Shown here: piece by piece, positions 38,104 to 46,714 of the stretch | Position numbering within the stretch: position 1 is the stretch's first letter | How the letters are laid out: each line of letters starts with the position of its first letter | DNA from: Methylobacterium sp. Leaf104 | Lineage (GTDB): Bacteria > Pseudomonadota > Alphaproteobacteria > Rhizobiales > Beijerinckiaceae | Reading direction: 5' to 3' | DNA: 64,000 nucleotides | NCBI RefSeq assembly: GCF_001422885.1 | Contig: NZ_LMMZ01000002.1 | Coordinates: forward strand, 147,320 to 211,319 | Position numbers and translations under genes: made by a program | Notes under the pieces: generated by a model | The model's input: only the letters and a program-made list of their open reading frames with translations | Told to the model about the DNA's origin: nothing | Database searches by the model: none

Positions 38104-39027
38104 ATGTTTATGCGCGTCGACAAGCTGCAGGCCGAGCTGCCCGCCCCGAAGCGGAAGGACCCGAATGCCGCCGCGGCCCTGCAGGAACTGCTCGGAGGCA
38201 AGTACGGCGAGATGTCGACTCTGGGAAACTACATGTTCCAGAGCTTCAATTTCCGCAGCAAGTCGAAGCTGCGTCCGTTCTATAGCCTCGTCGCCGCCAT
38301 CACGGCCGAGGAACTGGGCCATGTCGAGCTCGTCAGCAACGGCGTGGCGATGCTCAACAACGGTCCCGACAACGACGGCGACGAGACGGACGGCGGCGAC
38401 ATCTCGAAGGCGCCGTTCGAGGACATGAAGGACATTCGGCTGGCGGCCGCCTTCCTGTCGAACGGCGGCGGCGTGACGCCGGTCAACAGCAACGGCGCGT
38501 CGTGGAACAACGACTTCATCACCACGACGGGCAACGTCGTGGTGGACCTGCTGCACAACTTCCACCTGGAATGCGGCGCCCGCCTGCACAAGCTGCGCGT
38601 CTACGAGACCCTCAAGGACCCGACGGGCCGCGAGGTCTGCGGCTACCTGCTGGTGCGCGGCTCGGTCCATGCCCACGCCTACGCCCTGGCCCTGAAGAAG
38701 ATCACCGGCGTCGAGATCGAGAAGTTCCTGCCGACCCCGAACATCAACCTCGACAAGATCCCCGAATGCCAGAAATACCTGCAGGAGGGCTCGCACCGCC
38801 GGCTCTACACCTTCAGCCCGGGCGACTACACCGAGATGGCCGGCATCTGGGGCAACGGCGAGGTGGCGCTTCCGGGTGACCCGCCGGGCGAGCTCAGCGT
38901 CGTCGAGGGCATGCCGGAGGGCGGCAAGATCCACCAGCTCACCGGCGTGCCCTCCGCCTTCACCCCGGACTACGCCCCCGAGGAGATGTTCGAGATCGCC
39001 GAGAAGCTGACGAAGAAGGCCCGCTGA
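38104..39027 (+). CDS. Manganese catalase family protein
   Basis: Di-manganese, haem-free catalase that dismutates hydrogen peroxide. The 307-residue protein is a four-helix bundle with the expected ligands: Glu36 in GKYGEMSTL, Glu70 and His73 in AEELGHVEL, a Glu in FHLECGARLHKLRVYE, and a His in RGSVHAHAYALAL. The C-terminal region (MAGIWGNGEVALPGDPPGEL) is the usual subunit-contacting tail. The length is normal. Such genes are often induced in stationary phase or general stress; no EcfG-type promoter could be confirmed in the 270 bp upstream. A terminator follows the stop. Confidence 0.94.
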   Translation: MFMRVDKLQAELPAPKRKDPNAAAALQELLGGKYGEMSTLGNYMFQSFNFRSKSKLRPFYSLVAAITAEELGHVELVSNGVAMLNNGPDNDGDETDGGDISKAPFEDMKDIRLAAAFLSNGGGVTPVNSNGASWNNDFITTTGNVVVDLLHNFHLECGARLHKLRVYETLKDPTGREVCGYLLVRGSVHAHAYALALKKITGVEIEKFLPTPNINLDKIPECQKYLQEGSHRRLYTFSPGDYTEMAGIWGNGEVALPGDPPGELSVVEGMPEGGKIHQLTGVPSAFTPDYAPEEMFEIAEKLTKKAR

Positions 39028-39052
39028 GCCGGAGTCCTCGGGATCGTCGACG

Positions 39053-39077
39053 GGGCGGCTCTTCGGAGCCGCCCTTT
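39053..39077 (+). terminator. Terminator of the manganese catalase gene
   Basis: Nine-bp stem gggcggctc/gagccgccc capped by the stable ttcg tetraloop and followed by tttct. It lies 25 bp after the catalase stop, in the short gap before the convergent operon. Confidence 0.85.
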
Positions 39078-39090
39078 CTCGTGGCGCGTT

Positions 39091-39981
39091 TCAGCCCCGG
39101 CGGGAGGCGCGCCAGAGGGTCCAGAGCCGGCGCCAGCGCGGGATCTCGACCACCGCGTTGAGCGGGTCGTAGCCCGGCCGCTCCATGGCGGCGAGGTAGG
39201 GCTCGACCAGGGCCACGGGCAGGAAGGCGGGGCGCGCGGCCGGCGCGATGGTGGCGCGCGCCGCCTCGTAGGCCTTGAGGTGCCGGCGGGCGAGCGCCCG
39301 CAGGTCGGCGGCGGCGCGCAGGAGTCCGGGGCCGCCGCGGCCGGTGACGATGTCCTCGCGGGTGACGCCGTAGGTCTTGAGGATGTCGGCCGGCAGGTAG
39401 ACCTGGCCGGCGCGGGCGTGCCAGGGCAGCGCCCGCAGCAGGCCCGTGACCCCGTAGGCGACCCCGGCATGGCCGGCGGCGGCCGCTCCGCCGGGCTCGA
39501 CCCCGTCGGAGAGGACGAGGGCGCCGAGGCGGATCAGGGCCGAGACGGTCTCGCCGCAATAGCCCTCGAGGTCGTTCACCCGGGGCATCGGGTCCTCGTA
39601 GAGGTCGAAGACCCGGGCATCGATCAGATCCACGAAGGGCTGGCGTCCGAGCTTGCGCCGCACGATGGCGTCGTCCAGCGCCGCGGCCACGGGGTTGGCC
39701 TTCACGTCGCCGCGGGCCTCGCCCTGGAGGGCGTCGCGCCACCATTGCAGGCGGATCTCGCCAGCCATCGGGTTGGAGGCGGCCTCGCGCACCCGCGCGA
39801 CGGTGAGGCTGAAGGCGATGAGGGCGAAGAGGTGGGGACGGGCGCCCGCGGGCGCGAAGAGGGTGGCGAAGTAGCGGTCGGGATCGCCCTCCCGGACCAG
39901 AGCCTCGCAATGCTGGAAGGCGAAGGCGAGGTTGCCCTCGGCCGGGCTGGTCCGGGTGTCCGAATCCGTCATGTCCGGCAA
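39091..39981 (-). CDS. Squalene/phytoene synthase-like protein, NDUFAF6 type
   Basis: Trans-isoprenyl-diphosphate-synthase-fold protein of 296 residues. It has the family helix DRYFATLFAPAGARPHLFALIAFSLTVARVRE, where active squalene/phytoene synthases carry an aspartate-rich DDxxD-type motif; here the place (about residues 55-66) has no Asp. GEIRLQWWRDAL, YCGETVSALIRLG and QVYLPADILKTYGVTREDI are otherwise family-like. Loss of the first motif and the neighbourhood suggest the NDUFAF6 branch, which assists respiratory complex I assembly in mitochondria, rather than a carotenoid or hopanoid enzyme. It is the last gene of the yajC-secDF run, 4 bp after the Mth938-domain gene. Confidence 0.82.
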   Translation of the reverse strand: MPDMTDSDTRTSPAEGNLAFAFQHCEALVREGDPDRYFATLFAPAGARPHLFALIAFSLTVARVREAASNPMAGEIRLQWWRDALQGEARGDVKANPVAAALDDAIVRRKLGRQPFVDLIDARVFDLYEDPMPRVNDLEGYCGETVSALIRLGALVLSDGVEPGGAAAAGHAGVAYGVTGLLRALPWHARAGQVYLPADILKTYGVTREDIVTGRGGPGLLRAAADLRALARRHLKAYEAARATIAPAARPAFLPVALVEPYLAAMERPGYDPLNAVVEIPRWRRLWTLWRASRRG

Positions 39982-39985
39982 TTCA

Positions 39986-40375
39986 TCATGCGACCGCGAT
40001 CAGGGCGGCGGCGACCTTGCGGTTCTCCGCCATGAGGATGTTGTAGGTGCGCGCCGCGGCCCCCGTCTGCATCACGTCGAGGCCGATGCCGCCCTCCTTG
40101 AGCCAGCGCCGGAGCGCATCAGGAAAAGGCGCGATGTCGAGCCCGGTTCCGACGAGGAGCAGTTCGACCGCCCCGGCCTCGGCGAGGATCGGGCGCAGCG
40201 CGGTCCGGTCGATGGCGCGGGGCTCGTTCACCTCCCAGGCCCGGATGCCCGACGGCGTCACCAGGATCGAGCCGCGATGCGACATCTCGGCGAAGCGGAA
40301 GCCGCCGTTCCCGTAGGCGTCGATGAGGTGGCGCCCGGGAACGAAGCCGTCGTGCAGGCTGCCGGAGGACGCCAT
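39986..40375 (-). CDS. Mth938-like domain protein (DUF498), NDUFAF3 homologue
   Basis: Small protein of 129 residues with the Mth938 fold: IDAYGNGGFRFAEMSHRGSILVTPSGIRAWEV in the first half (overlapping pieces) and VELLLVGTGLDIAPFPDALRRWL later. NDUFAF3, the human homologue, is a complex I assembly factor, and the association of this family with secDF and the NDUFAF6-like gene in alphaproteobacteria has been noted before. The start is 9 bp after the secF stop, so it is in the same transcript. Biochemical activity is unknown. Confidence 0.85.
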   Translation of the reverse strand: MASSGSLHDGFVPGRHLIDAYGNGGFRFAEMSHRGSILVTPSGIRAWEVNEPRAIDRTALRPILAEAGAVELLLVGTGLDIAPFPDALRRWLKEGGIGLDVMQTGAAARTYNILMAENRKVAAALIAVA

Positions 40376-40384
40376 GGCCGCCCC

Positions 40385-41332
40385 CTACTCCGCCGCCTGG
40401 GGCACGCGCCCGCCGGCCGGGCGCCCCTGCGCCTTCACCCCCGAGAGCATCAGGCCGAGATAGATCAGCACCGGCGTCGAGACGAAGATCGCCGAGTAGG
40501 TGCAGATCACCACGCCGGCCAGCATCACGATGGCGAAGCCGTTGATCGCCTCGCCGCCGAACAGCACCAGGGCCAGCAGCGACAGGAAGGCCGAGGTCGC
40601 GGTCATCACCGTGCGCGACATGGTGGAGTTGATCGAGAGGTTGAGGAGCTCCACCGTGGGGATGGTCTTGTAGCGCCGCATCAGCTCGCGGGTCCGGTCG
40701 AACACCACGACCGTTTCATTCAGCGAGTAGCCGACGATGGTCAGGATCGCGGCGATCGAGGTCATGTTGAACTCGATGCGGGTGATGACGAAGACGCCGA
40801 GCGTCAGCACGATGTCGTGCAGCGTGCCCACGATGGCGCCGAGCGCCAGCTCCCGCTCGAAGCGGAACCAGAGGTAGAACAGCACCGCGAGCACGGACAG
40901 CACGACGCCGATGGTGCCCGATTGCACGAGCTCGCCGGAGACGCGCGGCCCCACCGTCTCCGTGCGGCGGAACTCGTAATCGGCGTCGAAGGCGGCATGC
41001 GCCTTCTGCATCACCGCGGTCTGGCCCTGCTCGCCCGGCTGCAGCGGGAAGCGCACCAGCACGGTGCCCTCGCCCCCGAGCTCCTGCACCTCGGTCTCGC
41101 CGAAGCCGAAGCCGTTGGCGGTGTGGCGGACGGCGCCGACATCGGCCGTCTTCGACTTCGCCTGGAGCTCCACCAGGGTGCCGCCCTTGAAGTCGATGCC
41201 GAAATTCAGGCCGACGGTGAGGAACAGCACCACCGTCGCCACCGACAGGAGCGCCGAGAGCGGGAAGGTGAGGCGCCGGAAGCGCATGAAGTCGACGTGC
41301 GACTCGTCGGGCCAGAGGCGGAGCAGGCGCAT
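40385..41332 (-). CDS. secF: Protein translocase subunit SecF
   Basis: Inner-membrane partner of SecD; the pair uses the proton gradient to pull exported proteins out of the SecYEG channel. The protein has 315 residues and six predicted helices. It has the N-terminal GLNFGIDFKGGTLVEL motif, a short periplasmic domain, SIAAILTIVGYSLNETVVVFDRTRELM (TM4, the RND-like proton relay region) and SINSTMSRTVMTATSAFL. The gap to secD is unusually long for this operon (259 bp) because a palindromic repeat element is inserted there. Confidence 0.96.
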   Translation of the reverse strand: MRLLRLWPDESHVDFMRFRRLTFPLSALLSVATVVLFLTVGLNFGIDFKGGTLVELQAKSKTADVGAVRHTANGFGFGETEVQELGGEGTVLVRFPLQPGEQGQTAVMQKAHAAFDADYEFRRTETVGPRVSGELVQSGTIGVVLSVLAVLFYLWFRFERELALGAIVGTLHDIVLTLGVFVITRIEFNMTSIAAILTIVGYSLNETVVVFDRTRELMRRYKTIPTVELLNLSINSTMSRTVMTATSAFLSLLALVLFGGEAINGFAIVMLAGVVICTYSAIFVSTPVLIYLGLMLSGVKAQGRPAGGRVPQAAE

Positions 41333-41397
41333 GATCGGTCTTTCGGCGATGAGGTCGGCCGGAGGCCCGCTGATCGCACACGCTGCCCCGGGCCCGG

Positions 41398-41510
41398 CGT
41401 CATTCCGGGGCGCCGAAGGCGAGCCCGGAATCCAGAACCACGGACGGCGCCCGTCCTGCCGCGCCGGTGCGTCTGGATCCCGGGCTCCGCTTCGCGGCCC
41501 CGGGATGACG
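41398..41510. repeat. REP-like palindromic element, empty form, between secD and secF
   Basis: Two 39-nt arms in inverted orientation, 41398-41436 and 41472-41510, with 35 bp between them. Each arm starts cgtcat at its outer end, ends tccaga at its inner end, and itself folds into a hairpin (attccggg...cccggaat in the left arm; atcccggg...cccgggat in the right). The left arm matches the arm at 56040 in 37 of 39 positions. The element would be transcribed within the secD-secF mRNA. Confidence 0.9.
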
Positions 41511-41591
41511 CGGTGACGTGACGACCGTGCGGATCACGCGAAAACCGGATCGACCTCCCTTTGCAAGCAGTGAACGGACGGACAGCGAAGT

Positions 41592-43202
41592 TCAGAACGG
41601 CAAGGCCTTGGGCCGGGCCATGTTGTACCACAGGGCGATCATCATCCGGGTCAGGGTCACGGCGGTGATGACCGTCGTGAGGATGCCGAGGATGAAGACC
41701 ACGGCGAAGCCCTTCACCGGGCCCGAGCCGAGGAAGAACAGGATCAGGGCGGCGATCGCCATGGTCGAGTTCGAATCGATGATGGTGGCGAAGGCCTTGT
41801 CGAAGCCGGCCTGGAGCGCCGAGACGATGGAGCGGCCCGCCCGCACCTCCTCGCGCACGCGCTCGTAGATCAGCACGTTGGAATCCACCGCCGTGCCGAT
41901 GGTGAGGACGATGCCGGCGATGCCCGGCAGGGTCATGGTCGCCTCCAGCACCGACATCAGGCCGAGGATGAGGCCCACGTGCACGATGAGGGCGATGTTG
42001 GCGAAGAAGCCGAACACCCCGTAGGTGGCGAACATGAAGGCGATGACGAGGGCGCCGGCCACCAGGGTGGCGTACTTGCCGGCCTGGATCGAATCGCTGC
42101 CGAGGCCGGGGCCGACGACGCGACGCTCGACCACGGTGAGCTTGGCCGGCAGCGCGCCGGCCCGCAGCAGGATCGAGAGCTCGTTGGCCTGGGCCACGGT
42201 GAAGTTGCCGGTGATCTGGCCGGAGCCGCCGGTGATCGGCGTGTTGATGCGGGGGGCCGAGACCACCTCGTTGTCGAGGACGATGGCCATGCGGCGGCCG
42301 ACATTCTCCGAGGTCGCCTGGCCGAAGCTCTGGGCGCCCTTGAGGTTGAACTTGAAGCTGACCATCGGCTCCTGGGTCTGATGGTCGAAGGCCGGCTGGG
42401 CGTCGGTGAGGTCGGCGCCGGAGGCCATCACGCGGCGCTCGACCGGGACGCGGGCGCCCTTCTCGTCCTTGGAGGGCAGCAGGTCGACGTCGCCGGAGGG
42501 CGAATCCGCCAGCATGCGGAACTCGAGCTTGGCCGTCTTGCCGAGCTGGTCCTCCAGCTTCTGCGGATCCTGGAGGCCGGGGACCTGGACCAGGATGCGG
42601 TCGGCCCCCTGCTGCTGGATCGAGGGCTCCTTGGTGCCGCCGAAATCGATGCGGCGGCGGATGACCTCGATCGCCTGGGTCACGGCCCGGCGCGTCCGGT
42701 CGGTGAGGCCCGCATCCGTCAGGGTGAGCTGGATCACGCCCTCGGGCTTCTCGGCGATGGTGAGGGTCTGGCCGCCGCCCTGGCTGACCAGGGCGTTGGA
42801 GATCGGCTGCGAGAGCTCGCGCAGCTTCGGCAGCACCTTGGCGCGGGCGGCCTCGTTCGAGATCCGGAGCTGGACGCCGCGCGGGATGATCTGGATGCCG
42901 CCCTCCGGCGTCACGCCGCCGGCCTCGCGCAGGACCCGGCGGACGTCGTCGCGCAGGGCCGTCGTCAGGGACTTGGCGAGGTCGTTCTGGTCGACCTCGA
43001 GGAGGAGCTGCGAGCCGCCCTGGAGGTCGAGGCCCAGCACGATCGCGCGCTGCGGCACGATCCAGCTCGGGAACCAGCCCGGCAGGGAGGCCATGAAGTG
43101 GCTGCGCTGCTCGGCCGAGAAGAAGCTCGGCACGGCGAGGCTGAGGCCGATCAGGATGACGGCCAGCGTCGTGACGATCTTGGTTCTCGAGAAGCGCAGC
43201 AT
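41592..43202 (-). CDS. secD: Protein translocase subunit SecD
   Basis: Large SecDF component, 536 residues. TM1 (residues 8-27) is followed by RAIVLGLDLQGGSQLLLEVD, the P1 periplasmic domain (about 60-330) with GGTKEPSIQQQGADRILVQVPG and GGSGQITGNFTVAQANEL, and a C-terminal RND-like membrane half. The latter includes LPGIAGIVLTIGTAVDSNVLIYERVREE, with the TAVDSNVLI proton-relay Asp, and AIAALILFFLGSGPVKGFAV. The ATG at MLRFSRTK starts exactly at TM1; the open frame upstream is not protein-like. It follows yajC by 77 bp. Confidence 0.96.
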   Translation of the reverse strand: MLRFSRTKIVTTLAVILIGLSLAVPSFFSAEQRSHFMASLPGWFPSWIVPQRAIVLGLDLQGGSQLLLEVDQNDLAKSLTTALRDDVRRVLREAGGVTPEGGIQIIPRGVQLRISNEAARAKVLPKLRELSQPISNALVSQGGGQTLTIAEKPEGVIQLTLTDAGLTDRTRRAVTQAIEVIRRRIDFGGTKEPSIQQQGADRILVQVPGLQDPQKLEDQLGKTAKLEFRMLADSPSGDVDLLPSKDEKGARVPVERRVMASGADLTDAQPAFDHQTQEPMVSFKFNLKGAQSFGQATSENVGRRMAIVLDNEVVSAPRINTPITGGSGQITGNFTVAQANELSILLRAGALPAKLTVVERRVVGPGLGSDSIQAGKYATLVAGALVIAFMFATYGVFGFFANIALIVHVGLILGLMSVLEATMTLPGIAGIVLTIGTAVDSNVLIYERVREEVRAGRSIVSALQAGFDKAFATIIDSNSTMAIAALILFFLGSGPVKGFAVVFILGILTTVITAVTLTRMMIALWYNMARPKALPF

Positions 43203-43279
43203 CCGCCGGGTCCGTCCCTGTGTCCGTTTTTTCAGTGGCGATGCAGGCTGAAGGCGGCCCGCACGCCCGGGTCGCCGCC

Positions 43280-43615
43280 TCAGGCGGCCTTGACCGGCGC
43301 GCCCTTGACGCGGACTTCCGAGATCATCGTGCGCACGACCTTGACGCGGACGTTGGGCGCGATCTCGACCTCGATCTCCGAGGCCTCGTCGGCGACCTTG
43401 GTGACGCGGCCGACGATGCCGCCGGTGGTGACGACGGTGTCGTCGCGGCGCACGTTCTTGACCATGTTCTGATGCTCCTTCACGCGGCGCTGCTGCGGGC
43501 GGAGGATCAGGAAGTACATGATGACGAAGATGAGGACGAACGGCACCACCTGCAAGGCGATGTCCGCTCCGCCAGCGGCCGAGGTGGCCCCTTGCGCGAA
43601 GGCGGGGGTGATCAA
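43280..43615 (-). CDS. yajC: Preprotein translocase accessory subunit YajC
   Basis: Single-span inner-membrane protein of 111 residues. A transmembrane helix (about 20-39, QVVPFVLIFVIMYFLILRPQ) ends in the invariant RPQQRR motif, followed by VKEHQNMVKNVRRDDTVVTTGGIVGRVTKV, the small beta domain of the family. It leads the SecDF operon in the normal order yajC-secD-secF. Confidence 0.95.
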   Translation of the reverse strand: MITPAFAQGATSAAGGADIALQVVPFVLIFVIMYFLILRPQQRRVKEHQNMVKNVRRDDTVVTTGGIVGRVTKVADEASEIEVEIAPNVRVKVVRTMISEVRVKGAPVKAA

Positions 43616-43858
43616 GCGGGTGACTCCTCAAGGATAAGGCCCGCGCCGCCAGACCCTCGGTCGAGGGGGCGTCCGGGCTTGTCAAAAAGCGCGCGGACTA
43701 TAGCCAGGGCCTAAGTGAAAGCAACGCCGCACGGGTGAGGCGAATGGGTCGCCGGCCCGCAAATCGCCGGCCGCGACGCGATTTATCGGGTTCATCGCGG
43801 CGCCCCGGCGCCGTAAAGCACGGCACACGCCGCTGCGCCCGAGTCCGAGGAACCGTCC

Positions 43859-44773
43859 ATGACCGCCACGCCCCCCGCCGCCGACCCGGCCGCCCTCGCG
43901 GCGTTCCTGCCTGTGCGGGAGTTCCTGCCGGTGCTGGAGCGGATCGCCGCCGCCCTGGAGCGCGCCGCCCCCGCCCCCCGCGCGCCCGTCGACCTGAATG
44001 CGGCGGACGCCTTCCTGTGGGGGCCGGAGCGCCGGCTGATCCCGGTGCCACGCGTCAACCGGGTGGCGATCGGCCTCCTCACCGGCATCGACCGGGCGCG
44101 CGACACCCTGGTGGAGAACACCCAGCGCTTCGCCGACGGCCTGCCGGCCAACAACGCGCTGCTCTGGGGCGCGCGCGGCATGGGCAAGTCCTCGCTGGTC
44201 AAGGCGGCGCATGCGGAGATCAACGCCGCGCGGGCGCCCGGCGCCCCGCCCCTGAAGCTCGTGGAGATCCACCGCGAGGACATCGAGGCGCTGCCCGACC
44301 TGATGGCGACCCTGCGGGGCGACGCCCACCGCTGGATCGTCTTCTGCGACGACCTGTCCTTCGACGGCGACGACACCTCGTACAAGTCCCTGAAGACGGC
44401 GCTCGACGGCGGCATCGAGGGGCGGCCCGAGAACGTGCTGTTCTACGCCACCTCGAACCGGCGCCACCTGCTGGCCCGGGACATGGTGGAGAACGAGCGC
44501 TCCACGGCGATCAACCCGGGCGAGGCGGTGGAGGAGAAGGTCTCCCTCTCCGACCGCTTCGGCCTCTGGCTCGGCTTCCACAAGTGCAGCCAGGACGAGT
44601 ACCTGGCGATGATCCGCGCCTACGTGGCGCGGCACGGCCTCCGGGCCGATCCCGAAAGCGTCCGGGCCGAGGCCCTCGAATGGGCCACCACCCGGGGCTC
44701 GCGCTCGGGCCGCACCGCCTTCCAGTTCATCCAGGACCTGGCCGGACGCCTGGGGCAGCGGCTGGAGGGGTAG
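43859..44773 (+). CDS. DUF815 AAA-type ATPase
   Basis: Cytoplasmic P-loop ATPase of 304 residues. It has a helical N-terminus, then ALLWGARGMGKSSLVKAAHAE (Walker A), RWIVFCDDLSFDGDDTSYKSLK (Walker B with two acidic residues), and VLFYATSNRRHLLARDM (sensor 1). The region SDRFGLWLGFHKCSQDEYL follows in the position of the arginine-finger helix. The DUF815 family is widespread in proteobacteria and its function is not established. The gene is divergent from yajC. In the 243-bp gap between them a 7-bp inverted repeat, aaatcgc/gcgattt (43761-43784), is a possible operator. Confidence 0.9.
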   Translation: MTATPPAADPAALAAFLPVREFLPVLERIAAALERAAPAPRAPVDLNAADAFLWGPERRLIPVPRVNRVAIGLLTGIDRARDTLVENTQRFADGLPANNALLWGARGMGKSSLVKAAHAEINAARAPGAPPLKLVEIHREDIEALPDLMATLRGDAHRWIVFCDDLSFDGDDTSYKSLKTALDGGIEGRPENVLFYATSNRRHLLARDMVENERSTAINPGEAVEEKVSLSDRFGLWLGFHKCSQDEYLAMIRAYVARHGLRADPESVRAEALEWATTRGSRSGRTAFQFIQDLAGRLGQRLEG

Positions 44774-44787
44774 CGCGCCGTCGACGG

Positions 44788-44820
44788 AGAAAAGGGCAGG
44801 GAGCCTGCGCCCCCTGCCCT
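44788..44820 (-). terminator. Terminator of the DUF3597 gene
   Basis: Nine-bp stem agggcaggg/ccctgccct (44793-44801 and 44812-44820), followed on the minus strand by TTTTCTCC. It lies between the convergent DUF815 and DUF3597 genes and is oriented for the latter. Confidence 0.7.
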
Positions 44821-44868
44821 CGCGCACGGCCCGAGATCGGGCCGCGCCGGTCCGTCCGAGACGAAGGA

Positions 44869-45282
44869 TCAATCCTTGAGGTCGGCCGGGACCTTGCCGC
44901 CGTTCTCCTCGAGCTTCTTGATGACCTGCTTGTGCAGCCAGACGTTCATCGTGGCCGAATCCTCCTTGTCGCCGGTGTAGTGCAGCTCGTCGGCGAGCTG
45001 CTTGCGGGCGGTGAGGCTCGAATCGAGGTCGAGGAGCTTCATCAGGTCGACGATCGAGGTGCGCCAGTTCAGGGTCTGCGAATTTTTCGCCGCCATGCCG
45101 TTGAGCACCTCCTCGACGTCGACGGGGCCGCCGGCCGGGGCGCCGGTGCTGGTCGGGGTCGAGGCGGGGGCGTCCGAGCCGCCGGCGGAGGGCTGGGCGT
45201 TCGCCTCGGACGGCTTGGCCTGCGCGTCGCCGCCGCCGAAGGGATGGAGGATCTTGCTGACGATGCTGCCGAGGAGGCTCAT
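44869..45282 (-). CDS. DUF3597-domain protein
   Basis: Protein of 137 residues. The first half is low complexity (AQAKPSEANAQPSAGGSDAP and a Pro/Thr/Ala linker); the second is the conserved DUF3597 domain VDVEEVLNGMAAKNSQTLNWRTSIVDLMKLLDLDSSLTARKQLADEL (in overlapping pieces), a helical module. The start MSLLGSIVSKILHPF is typical of the family, which justifies the ATG chosen. The domain resembles small helical modules found also in peptidoglycan-binding and LysM proteins, but its role is unknown. No signal peptide is evident. Confidence 0.85.
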   Translation of the reverse strand: MSLLGSIVSKILHPFGGGDAQAKPSEANAQPSAGGSDAPASTPTSTGAPAGGPVDVEEVLNGMAAKNSQTLNWRTSIVDLMKLLDLDSSLTARKQLADELHYTGDKEDSATMNVWLHKQVIKKLEENGGKVPADLKD

Positions 45283-45629
45283 AACAGTTCTTCCCTCAAT
45301 CTCACGTCGGCGGCCGGTGCCGCGACGGGGTGACAACGGGGTGAGTCCGCCCGCGTTCCCGCAACGGCACGGATCAGGGGCGGCCCGGACGAAATCGAAC
45401 GGGTCTTCGCCGGGGCCGGCCGGCCCCGCGGCTCTTCGCCCGTGGGAGATTCATCTTCTCTCAGGAGACCTCAGGGGAGATGAAAGCGCCAAACATCCGG
45501 GACCCGGCCCCGAGGGGAGAGCGGATTCTTGCGCCGGAGCCCCGTGCATGCCACTGCGCGGCATCCTCGTTCCCGGCCCCGCCGCAACGCCCCGCGTGCG
45601 GCGGGGCCGCCCCTGACCGGACCCTTCCG
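45283..45629. other. Divergent intergenic region, DUF3597 and solute-binding protein genes
   Basis: 347 bp without a gene. It contains a 16-bp perfect palindrome, ggggccggccggcccc (45412-45427), and nearer the right a potential hairpin in which tcatct pairs with agatga around 45451-45485. Both could be operators or leader structures for the solute-binding protein gene. Confidence 0.4.
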
Positions 45630-46679
45630 ATGCGCCCGACCCGCCGTGCCGCCACTCTGACCCTCGCCCTCGCCGCCGCCCTCGCCGCCGGCGCGGGCCT
45701 CCTCGCCACCGGGCCGGCCGCGGCGCAGAGTGCCGCGCCGGTCGCGGTGCGCATCGGCGTCATCCCGGTGATCGGCGCGGCGCCGATCTTCGTGGCCAAC
45801 GGCGAGGGCTGGCTCAAGGAGGCGGGCCTCGCTCCCACCTTCACCACCTTCGAATCCGGCCCGAACATGATCCAGGCCCTGGCCTCGGGCACCATCGACG
45901 TCTACGTCGCCGGCGTCGCGCCGCTCGCGGTGGCCCGCACCAAGGGCATCGACGTGCGCGTGGTGGCCGCCACGGCCATCGAGGAGATGGTGTTCGTGGC
46001 CGGCCCGAAGCTCGCCCCCTACTTCGCCGACGGCGCCGACAAGGGAGAGGCCTTCGCGAAGTTCCGGGCCAAGGAGGGCAAGGCCGCCCGCCTCGCGACC
46101 CAGCCGGCGGGCTCGGTGCCCAACACCACCCTGCAGCACTGGCTCTGGCAGGTGGCCAGGGCCGACAAGGCCAATGCCGAGGTGGTGGCGATGGGCATCG
46201 ACGCGACCCAGCAGGCGATGCTGGCCGGGGCGGTGGACGGCGCCTCGATCCGCGAGCCCGCGCTCACCATCGTCCAGATGCGCAATCCCGCCATCAAGCT
46301 GATCGCCACCGGGGGCGAGATGTTCCTCGACCAGCCGGGCACCGTGGTGGGGGTGTTCGGCGCCTTCGCGGACAAGAACCCCGCCGCCGTGGAAGGCCTG
46401 GTCAAGGCCGTGGTCCGGGCCACCGAACTCCTGAAGAGCGACCCGGCCCGGGCGGCCAAGCCCGTCGAGGCGGCGCTCGGCAAGGGCATCACCGATCTCG
46501 CCACCATCACCAAGGCCATCACCTCGCCGGCCGCCAAGTTCACGGCGGATCCCCGCGCGATCATCGAGGCGACGAAGAAGATGCAGGCCTACCAGGTCTC
46601 CATCGGCACCCTCGACAAGGACGTGCCCCTGGAGGGCCTGTTCGAGCCGAAATACTACGAGGCCGCCACCAAGCGCTGA
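45630..46679 (+). CDS. Orphan ABC transporter substrate-binding protein, SsuA/TauA/NMT1-like
   Basis: Periplasmic binding protein of 349 residues. A signal peptide (hydrophobic 9-30, cut near AAAQS) is followed by VRIGVIPVIGAAPIFVANGEGWLKEAGL, MIQALASGTIDVYVAGVAPLAVA and TQQAMLAGAVDGASIREPAL, the layout of the sulfonate/nitrate/thiamine-precursor (NMT1/SsuA) group. The ligand is unknown; sulfonates or nitrogenous compounds are family options. No permease or ATPase gene is next to it: the following gene is a convergent HerA-like ATPase. It either shares an unlinked importer or acts as a sensor. Confidence 0.85.
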   Translation: MRPTRRAATLTLALAAALAAGAGLLATGPAAAQSAAPVAVRIGVIPVIGAAPIFVANGEGWLKEAGLAPTFTTFESGPNMIQALASGTIDVYVAGVAPLAVARTKGIDVRVVAATAIEEMVFVAGPKLAPYFADGADKGEAFAKFRAKEGKAARLATQPAGSVPNTTLQHWLWQVARADKANAEVVAMGIDATQQAMLAGAVDGASIREPALTIVQMRNPAIKLIATGGEMFLDQPGTVVGVFGAFADKNPAAVEGLVKAVVRATELLKSDPARAAKPVEAALGKGITDLATITKAITSPAAKFTADPRAIIEATKKMQAYQVSIGTLDKDVPLEGLFEPKYYEAATKR

Positions 46680-46714
46680 GGCGGCGCGGGTCCCGAAGGG
46701 GGTCTCCCCGGGGC

